Shown: in pieces, positions 58,238-64,000 of the stretch
Position numbering within the stretch: position 1 is the first letter of the stretch
Layout of the letters: each line of letters starts with the position of its first letter
From: UBA60 sp964587885
Lineage (GTDB): Archaea > Thermoplasmatota > Poseidoniia > Poseidoniales > Poseidoniaceae
NCBI GenBank assembly: GCA_964587885.1
Contig: CAZPME010000002.1
Coordinates: 62,001 to 126,000 of the forward strand
Direction of reading: 5' to 3'
Length of the DNA: 64,000 nucleotides
The notes under the pieces: model-generated
Database searches by the model: none
Told to the model about the DNA's origin: nothing
Seen by the model: the letters and a program-made list of their open reading frames with translations, nothing else
Translations under genes and position numbers: made by a program

Positions 58238-60901
58238 TTGAGGGGTCAATCGCGACAAAGGTGTGTGCAACGGCGTGCCCATGCCTTGATGTTGGTCCTC
58301 ATCCTTGTGGTGGCAACACCTTTTGCCGCATTTGCCTCTGCTGATTCCAATGGCGGATTGCTCTTCGATATTAATTCAATTAGCCTAGATGGGGATGGCC
58401 AAGTCGGCATTGGTTCTGTGTGGGTTAACCTCACTGTTTCAGAACGTCTAGGAGATTATGCTAACGCGACACTGCGAGCAGAATTATCGACAATTGAAGG
58501 CTCCCCTGTAGTACAGAATGAAGTTGTAAATAGCACAGCTGGGTCAACGCACATTATCTCATTTCACTTTTCCAGTGTCGCAGTTGGATTGTATACGATT
58601 TCCTTGAATTTAAGCGGTGATTTGGATTCTGCAGGAACTGGCCCTGAAATGAGTACAGGATCTAATTGGACTGCGGATTGGAACGGAATCATATCACGCT
58701 TGAGGCCACTATCTACTGGCTTGGCTCCATCTAGCCAATGGTCTTTGGTCGCGCTTGATGCCGGCGGAAATTTATCATCGGCTCCCCAAGACGGCGACAA
58801 TGTCACTGCGTCTATTCCTGTACTGAATCATGGTGATGTTAATGGTAGCGGATTATTGAACTGGACTCTCGCAAATGGCAGCCTAAATGGCTCACAGAGT
58901 GTTATCTCGAGTTTGGATTCTTCATCCTTAGTGGTAATTGAATTAGGGATTCTTAGTGAGGGAGATTACAATTTGGATGTTACTCTTGAAATCAGCGGCG
59001 ATACCGATTTATCGGATAATGAGGGGACCTTATCCTTCACTATCGCGCCCCCGCCACTACCACTTCTCAGCCTCACACTATTCACTAGTAACGCCGATGA
59101 TGCCGATTTGGGTGATACGTCATCCTTTGTACTGAACGTCAGTAATTCGGGGCCAGTCGCTTGGTCTGGGTCACTTGAATGTAGCATGCCCACAGCAAAT
59201 ACTGTGGTTTATTCCGAATCTCTATCCTTACCTGCGAACTCAAATTGGACCGATTCACTCACCATAACCGCATCTCCAGGATCCTTATCCTGCGACCTTA
59301 GAGATGGCGGTCGCATCTCTCTTGATTCTTCTCCTGTGTCGATTTTTACCTTCACCATGCAAGCCGCCGAATTCATTTCAGTTGGCGGAGGTAATCTTAC
59401 AATTACCAACGGCCAATGGCACGTTGGCGACGTTATTTCAACCAATTTACTAATCTACAATGGTGGATCTTTGGATGGCTCAGCAAGATTATACATGCGT
59501 CATCAAGGTAGCACTTCTAGCGGTCAAGAGGTAATGATTCCAAGTGGCTCTAGCGGACAACTACAAGCAGATTTAGCTGTTTCTGAAATCGGTATTTCAA
59601 TAATAGAATGGTGGGTTTCAAGTCTTGATGGCACAGTCACCGCGGAATTATCAGGTAATTTCTCCATTACTGTCGCACAAGAACAGGATTTATCTGCTAC
59701 AATTACCAATGTTGAATGGTCAGCAGAGACTGGAGTTTCCCTTGATTGGGAAGTTGAATTATCAAACGGACCTTCCAGAGTTGTTGCCATGGAAATAGGT
59801 TTTAGAATCGATGGAATCGACAATGTGAGGCAAAATAATGCGATTATTTTGTCCGGTGGAAAGCGCATGTTTAGTGTTGATTTAGGTCATTTATCTGGTC
59901 AGGGCGAAGTTTATGTCAAATTAGCTCCCGAGATGTGGTTACCTAATGGCACAGGTATTGCCGTGGCGCCGATCCCAAGTGAACGCCCCCTCCATCGTTT
60001 GGTTCATCAGCCTAACTTGCAACCGGAAGCACCGTTACCTGGCACCTCGGCAACAGTCACTTGTTCTTTATATAACGATGGGCAAGCTGCCAGCATTGCC
60101 GGAATTATTCGCCTTACTGGAAGCGATGGTCACATCTATGATGAGCAGACATCACCTGCATTGAGTCCATCTTCCAAGGGGACAGATATTGAGATGCAGG
60201 TGGGCTCTTGGCCGAGTGATGATTTGGTCGAATTGAAATGCTGGTGGCGGGTTGGAGATGATATTCTTATTTCTGAACAGAGCCATATCTCGGGCCAAGT
60301 TGAAACTGAAAGTGAGAGCATGCTGTCACTATTACCCCTTACTCATATTTTCTATGGCGTAATATTTGCAATAGTAATCACATTGTGTTCACGTTTAGCA
60401 TACGGTTGGAAAAATGCTGATCCAGAAGTCTTAGAAAAGAAGAAACATGCAAAAGCCGAACGCAAAAAGAAGGCTGCACAAAGCCAAAAAGATTCAACAG
60501 TCGTGCCCAAGAGTGCCGAAAAGGTAGAGGTTGCGTGCACCTCATGCGCGCAGAAATTATCAGTTCCTAGAACATTTTCTGGTACAGTTAGATGCCCTTC
60601 ATGCCGCCATGAATTTGATGTTGAAGGAGTTCCCGATGTTGCGATTCCTGCTCCGGTCACTGATACAAGTGAAGAAATTCGGGATAGTCCAGAAGAGGAT
60701 GTAAGTAATGGTGGCGAAGCAATGGATAGTCAATCAATTCCACCTGCCGTGTTTGAAGATGAAGAATTCTCTGTATCTTCAAAAGACGATATACTCTCCT
60801 GCCCAAAGTGTGTGTCAAAGTTAAGAGTACCTTTGGAAAAGCGCCCTGTGAAGGCGCGCTGTCCGGCGTGTAAGACTGAGTTCATGGCTAAAAATGGATA
60901 G
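58238..60901 (+). CDS. Surface protein with CARDB-like domains and cytoplasmic zinc ribbons
   Basis: 887 residues from a TTG at 58238; the GTG at 58265 or ATG at 58289 could be the real start, as the signal peptide (MLVLILVVATPFAAFA) begins there. The extracellular part to about 700 is Ser/Asn/Gly-rich beta sequence with CARDB-type segments (DNVTASIPVLNHGDVNGSG, TSSFVLNVSNSGPV). A transmembrane helix (about 702-723, IFYGVIFAIVITLCSRLAYGW) is followed by a Lys/Ala coil and two zinc ribbons of C-x2-C...C-x2-C form: CTSC/CPSC (about 764-790) and CPKC/CPAC (about 853-880), similar to MJ0042-type motifs. An outside sensor with an inside zinc-binding unit is suggested. Overlaps the DtxR-type gene by 8 bases. 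Confidence 0.78.
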   Translation: MRGQSRQRCVQRRAHALMLVLILVVATPFAAFASADSNGGLLFDINSISLDGDGQVGIGSVWVNLTVSERLGDYANATLRAELSTIEGSPVVQNEVVNSTAGSTHIISFHFSSVAVGLYTISLNLSGDLDSAGTGPEMSTGSNWTADWNGIISRLRPLSTGLAPSSQWSLVALDAGGNLSSAPQDGDNVTASIPVLNHGDVNGSGLLNWTLANGSLNGSQSVISSLDSSSLVVIELGILSEGDYNLDVTLEISGDTDLSDNEGTLSFTIAPPPLPLLSLTLFTSNADDADLGDTSSFVLNVSNSGPVAWSGSLECSMPTANTVVYSESLSLPANSNWTDSLTITASPGSLSCDLRDGGRISLDSSPVSIFTFTMQAAEFISVGGGNLTITNGQWHVGDVISTNLLIYNGGSLDGSARLYMRHQGSTSSGQEVMIPSGSSGQLQADLAVSEIGISIIEWWVSSLDGTVTAELSGNFSITVAQEQDLSATITNVEWSAETGVSLDWEVELSNGPSRVVAMEIGFRIDGIDNVRQNNAIILSGGKRMFSVDLGHLSGQGEVYVKLAPEMWLPNGTGIAVAPIPSERPLHRLVHQPNLQPEAPLPGTSATVTCSLYNDGQAASIAGIIRLTGSDGHIYDEQTSPALSPSSKGTDIEMQVGSWPSDDLVELKCWWRVGDDILISEQSHISGQVETESESMLSLLPLTHIFYGVIFAIVITLCSRLAYGWKNADPEVLEKKKHAKAERKKKAAQSQKDSTVVPKSAEKVEVACTSCAQKLSVPRTFSGTVRCPSCRHEFDVEGVPDVAIPAPVTDTSEEIRDSPEEDVSNGGEAMDSQSIPPAVFEDEEFSVSSKDDILSCPKCVSKLRVPLEKRPVKARCPACKTEFMAKNG

Positions 60902-61568
60902 TGATAGGATGGTAAGCGGTCATTTTGAGGAGTATGAGGAAGAGTATATGGAAACCTTCTATGAGTTTTATGAGCAGCGAGGTGATGCAGTTGTGCGCAA
61001 TGGTGAATTGGCAGCGGCCTTGAATATTAGTCCGGCTAGTGCGACAGAAATGATCCAGCGCCTTTCGCGTAAGGGCTACCTTTCTTATGAGCCCTACAAA
61101 GGTGCTAGGATGACTCCAACTGGTCTTTCATTGGGAAGGAAGATGAAGCGCCGACACCGCCTAGTAGAGGTTCTATTACACGATGTATTGCAATTCCAGG
61201 GCGATATACACGCCGCAGCATGTCGCCTTGAACATGCGATTGATGATGAGTTGGAGTGGACTCTTGATGAATTATTAGGGCGTCCTGAGAATGACCCAAG
61301 TGGTCAGCCGATACCCCCGCCGGAATCACGCAATGCACCTTTCCCGAAGCAGGCATTGATTCGTGCTTCTTCTCTTGGTGCCGGTCAAAGTGGTACCATT
61401 TCTGTTATCGTAATAGAACCAGAAAACCGAACTGATTTGCGCAATTTTGGTATTAGTGCTGGGGCGACAATCAGCAAATCGGGTTCTGAATGGTGTATCG
61501 ACGATTTAGAATACTCAATCGATGAATCAATATTAAACAGGGTGCTGGTGAGCATCAATTCCGAGTGA
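60894..61568 (+). CDS. DtxR/MntR-family metal-dependent regulator
   Basis: 224 residues (ATG 60894 within the previous gene's end; ATG 60909 alternative). N-terminal winged helix with LAAALNISPASATEMIQRLSRKGYLSYEPYKG (about 40-72), dimer/metal region RHRLVEVLLHDVL and CRLEHAIDDELE carrying the expected Cys, Glu and His ligands, then PSGQPIPPPES in place of the family's CPHGxPIP, and a C-terminal FeoA/SH3-like domain (SGTISVIVIEPE). Binds DNA when loaded with Fe or Mn and represses metal uptake. It is coupled to the zinc-ribbon surface protein, and a membrane protein follows after 15 bases. Confidence 0.85.
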   Translation: MDSDRMVSGHFEEYEEEYMETFYEFYEQRGDAVVRNGELAAALNISPASATEMIQRLSRKGYLSYEPYKGARMTPTGLSLGRKMKRRHRLVEVLLHDVLQFQGDIHAAACRLEHAIDDELEWTLDELLGRPENDPSGQPIPPPESRNAPFPKQALIRASSLGAGQSGTISVIVIEPENRTDLRNFGISAGATISKSGSEWCIDDLEYSIDESILNRVLVSINSE

Positions 61569-61583
61569 TGCAGGGGCGGGAAT

Positions 61584-63275
61584 ATGCTAGGTGAGGAAGT
61601 GGTTGAACTCAACACCGATGCGCAGTCTATTGAAGGCGGCGACTCTGCTGGTAATTCTGTTGCTATAGGGAAAAATAACCAATCCTCTTCCCTAGTTGAC
61701 GAGAGCGAGATGGTTGAACTTGAATCCGAAAAGGATTATTCAACTGATTCCGATTCAGAGGTTGAGATTACCGATGAGGAAAAACTCGCATCATTGGAAA
61801 TTAAACGAGACCGATTAATCGCCCGAGAAGAATTATTGTTGAATTTCGACCGTGTATTCCTTTCCGAGGGCTTGCGTTTACTGATTATTCTGCCTGCAGT
61901 AGCCACATTATCATTATTTCTTGGATGGTTTGCTGACGAAACATCACCGCTTTGGTGGAGTGATAGTATTGAAGTTGCGACATCGTTGCGATTTGTTGAA
62001 GGAATGGCCTTGTTAGGCTTCGTAGTTTTGTTTGGTGATCTGTGTATTTTGGGGATTACGCGTCAGCGTTATACTACGACTCACGCAATTTTTAGACTCC
62101 AAGGCATTCGCTATAGATTAGAGGGTAGGCCACTTGAGAGTATGCATGGCACTAGTTCCTTGCGCAATCATACCGCGGGAGTAATACAGCATAGGAATTT
62201 AGCGCTAATTGTTATTGCAACATCGATGTTTTGTGTCGCTGTGGCATTACTTGTTGGTACAACAACATCCTTCGGCAATCTATCTTTATTATTCTCTACG
62301 TGTTTGGCGTTACTCGGTTTGGCTCATCACCTAATCCGCGAACGAAAGTCGTACAATGCCTGTGAGCGCTGGGGTCTGCTTGATGCTTACCGACCACCTA
62401 TTCACCCCGCAACTCTTGACCGAGTTTTTACCGAAGTCTTGACAACGCATATGGATCCAATATTGGCCAGTCGGTTCGACTCCTTTTTGCGTGACTTCCA
62501 CAAGGCTTTGCGCCCAGGTCTCGACCGTTCTTTTGCTCAAGAGAAATTATTCATGCTTCACCATCTTTACCGTGAGGGTCTTCTCGACACCGCACAGCGG
62601 AAAGAAAAGTTGCTTGAGTTCATACGTGCTGACAAATACGAAGGTATTGTTCATCACGAGTGGTTTGATGATGAATTGTGGAATCGCCTATTACGTCGAG
62701 CTGCTGAGCGGGTACCGGCATTTTTCCGCTTAGTTGAGCGCTTGCGCCACAAAATTGCTGCTAAATTGGAAGACATGCGTGAGCACGATTTGATTGTCGA
62801 TGTCGACATGGAAACTGTGGTATTTGATAGCGCAAATCTGTTCTGTCTGTTGTTCAATAACACCGGTGAGGAAAAGCCAGTAGTTCTGCGCATCCAAAGT
62901 CCGGATTTCCGTCCCAGTGATTTTTCCTATACCTGTAAATTGAAGCCAGGACTCAATCTAATTTCAAGCAAGTCAGAGATGGCGGGTTTTGATGCTGAAG
63001 ATATTACCGATGTAATTAGTCTAATGAGTGATATTCTCGGCGGTTCACTAATGGTTTGGCAGACATTATTGCCCCTTCATCTTGGCGAGTCTACAGTTTC
63101 TGTAAGAATTGAAGAACCAACCGGTGAACTAATTTATGGTCGGCAAATAAACGTCCGAGTTCGTTCTGAATATAATCGCCGATTATCGACCGGAACCGGA
63201 GTGCTGCTTCTCGGTATCAGCCTCATGGGTATGGCTGTCGGCTTCCTCAGTTATTGGGGATTATTATTCTCTTGA
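61584..63275 (+). CDS. Polytopic membrane protein with cytoplasmic domain, unknown
   Basis: 563 residues. An acidic N-terminus (about 1-85) leads into about four helices in two pairs (about 93-114, 137-158, 205-225 and 230-250), then a soluble domain of about 285 residues with many charged residues (RDFHKALRPGLDRSFAQEK, RLRHKIAAKLEDM) and a terminal pair of hydrophobic segments (about 539-563). No family recognised; a transporter signature is not seen. It follows the DtxR-type regulator by 15 bases, which suggests co-transcription and possibly metal-linked expression. Confidence 0.65.
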   Translation: MLGEEVVELNTDAQSIEGGDSAGNSVAIGKNNQSSSLVDESEMVELESEKDYSTDSDSEVEITDEEKLASLEIKRDRLIAREELLLNFDRVFLSEGLRLLIILPAVATLSLFLGWFADETSPLWWSDSIEVATSLRFVEGMALLGFVVLFGDLCILGITRQRYTTTHAIFRLQGIRYRLEGRPLESMHGTSSLRNHTAGVIQHRNLALIVIATSMFCVAVALLVGTTTSFGNLSLLFSTCLALLGLAHHLIRERKSYNACERWGLLDAYRPPIHPATLDRVFTEVLTTHMDPILASRFDSFLRDFHKALRPGLDRSFAQEKLFMLHHLYREGLLDTAQRKEKLLEFIRADKYEGIVHHEWFDDELWNRLLRRAAERVPAFFRLVERLRHKIAAKLEDMREHDLIVDVDMETVVFDSANLFCLLFNNTGEEKPVVLRIQSPDFRPSDFSYTCKLKPGLNLISSKSEMAGFDAEDITDVISLMSDILGGSLMVWQTLLPLHLGESTVSVRIEEPTGELIYGRQINVRVRSEYNRRLSTGTGVLLLGISLMGMAVGFLSYWGLLFS

Positions 63276-63321
63276 CTAATAGACGCCATAGCGCAGACTT
63301 GAAACCTGCAATTGTCTCGCC

Positions 63322-64000
63322 ATGGGCATGAGCAAGGTTGACGATGGCGAGATAAAGCCAGATGCAGACTTGAGAGATCGCCTTGATTTGATGGAAACTA
63401 AATTGCGTAAAATGCGTGATACCCGTGGTAGCCTCAATGACGGAGCCCACCGCTTTGCTGACCAGCGAAACGCCATCCAGCAGCGCTACAAAGAACACCG
63501 AACTGCTTTGGATGAGAAGTTAGAGGAGCGCAAAGCGATTCGAGAGTTAATCCGTCAACACAAGGAACGCCGCAATTCGATTCAAGCGCAAATGAAGGAT
63601 TTGTTTGGTCGACAAAAGACCAATCGTAGTAACGAGAAAGGTGCGCGCTCAGCCGCTGGCGAGTACAACAAACTCAAGGCTGAAATTGCTGCATTAGAAG
63701 TGCGTATGGAGACCAGCGGCAATATTTCACTTGAAAAAGAAAAAGGTTTCTTGAAAGATATCAAAAACATGCACCGTCGAATAGAGGAGTTGGAACCAGA
63801 GGTCCAGCAATTTGAGATGGTCAAGGTTGACCTTTCTGATATGGATGCGGCTATTGCAACCCTCAAGGCTGAGGCAGACCTTTCCCACCAAGCCATGCTT
63901 GAGCAGGTCAAATTAGCAGATGCAATGAGTGAGGAAATGGATGAGATGTTTTCCGAACGAGATTTCCTCAAGGCAGAAGGTGACCGCCTCCACACTGCCT
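63322..64000 (+). CDS. COG1340-like coiled-coil protein (D), 3' partial
   Basis: At least 226 residues from the ATG at 63322 (ATG 63328 alternative); the frame is open to the right edge. Charged coiled coil throughout. The segment GNISLEKEKGFLKDIKNMHRRIEEL near residues 135-160 matches the COG1340 hallmark in which SLEEE-(K/R) precedes a lysine-rich helix. It starts 46 bases after the membrane protein gene on the same strand. Fourth member of this family within the last 11 kb of the window. Confidence 0.75.
   Translation, partial: MGMSKVDDGEIKPDADLRDRLDLMETKLRKMRDTRGSLNDGAHRFADQRNAIQQRYKEHRTALDEKLEERKAIRELIRQHKERRNSIQAQMKDLFGRQKTNRSNEKGARSAAGEYNKLKAEIAALEVRMETSGNISLEKEKGFLKDIKNMHRRIEELEPEVQQFEMVKVDLSDMDAAIATLKAEADLSHQAMLEQVKLADAMSEEMDEMFSERDFLKAEGDRLHTA

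Overview
The window reads as a chromosomal segment of a marine planktonic archaeon, most likely Candidatus Poseidoniales (Marine Group II, Thermoplasmatota). Direct evidence for Archaea: an RNA polymerase operon rpoH-rpoB-rpoA1-rpoA2-rpl30e with the largest subunit split into A' and A'' and the B subunit unsplit, PurP (archaeal purine synthesis), an XPD-type Fe-S helicase, an FtsZ-family protein, a KaiC/RAD55-type ATPase, a Pop5-like protein, TATA-like boxes, and GGTGA/GAGGTGAT ribosome binding sites. Bacterial-type metabolic genes (hexameric GdhA, CspA-like protein, Ogt, T. ferrooxidans-type GshA, carboxylase and mutase subunits) and very large acidic TSP3-repeat surface proteins fit Marine Group II. 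The genus-level placement is inference.

Layout. 1-11.2 kb: two surface proteins anchored by a C-terminal membrane segment, the second a 2953-residue giant with calcium-binding TSP3 repeats, a transglutaminase-like domain, many Ig-like repeats and a cytoplasmic DUF4129-like tail. 11.2-15.7 kb: an XPD/DinG-type helicase with a small partner, a GC-rich stretch that folds as a structured RNA on the minus strand, a ribbon-helix-helix regulator with a candidate operator, an HTH protein and a TerB-like protein. 15.8-22.5 kb: GdhA, a cold-shock protein, a divergent propionyl-CoA/methylmalonyl-CoA module (carboxyltransferase, small subunit and biotin carrier on minus; B12-binding mutase subunit and MeaB GTPase on plus) and a dolichol-kinase-like membrane protein. 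22.6-26.1 kb: AsnB and GshA translationally coupled, then Ogt. 26.1-32.6 kb: a minus-strand respiratory operon encoding a CxCH surface protein, a small membrane subunit, a Rieske protein, a cytochrome b6-like subunit, a cytochrome b C-terminal half fused to an HdrD-like Fe-S module, a 2[4Fe-4S] ferredoxin and a small membrane protein. 32.7-38.2 kb: TPR protein, FtsZ-like GTPase, polytopic membrane protein, Pop5-like protein, membrane protein, and a HemK-type methyltransferase fused to biotin-protein ligase. 38.3-48.8 kb: tRNA-Lys and the RNA polymerase operon. 48.9-64 kb: another TSP3 surface protein, PurP, a scattered set of four COG1340-like coiled-coil proteins, KaiC-like ATPase, roadblock protein, GNAT acetyltransferase, a surface protein with cytoplasmic zinc ribbons overlapping a DtxR-type regulator, and a polytopic membrane protein.

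How it fits together. Amino-acid catabolism (GdhA), propionyl-CoA carboxylation with biotin loading (BirA fusion), and a quinol-oxidising b6/Rieske/Hdr complex describe an aerobic or microaerobic heterotroph feeding on protein-rich matter. The most unusual items are the cytochrome b-HdrD fusion operon, a cysteine-bearing insertion in RpoA1 next to the active-site region, a domain shared by the N-termini of RpoH and RpoA2, and the candidate structured RNA. No rRNA, CRISPR array, insertion sequence or prophage was seen.
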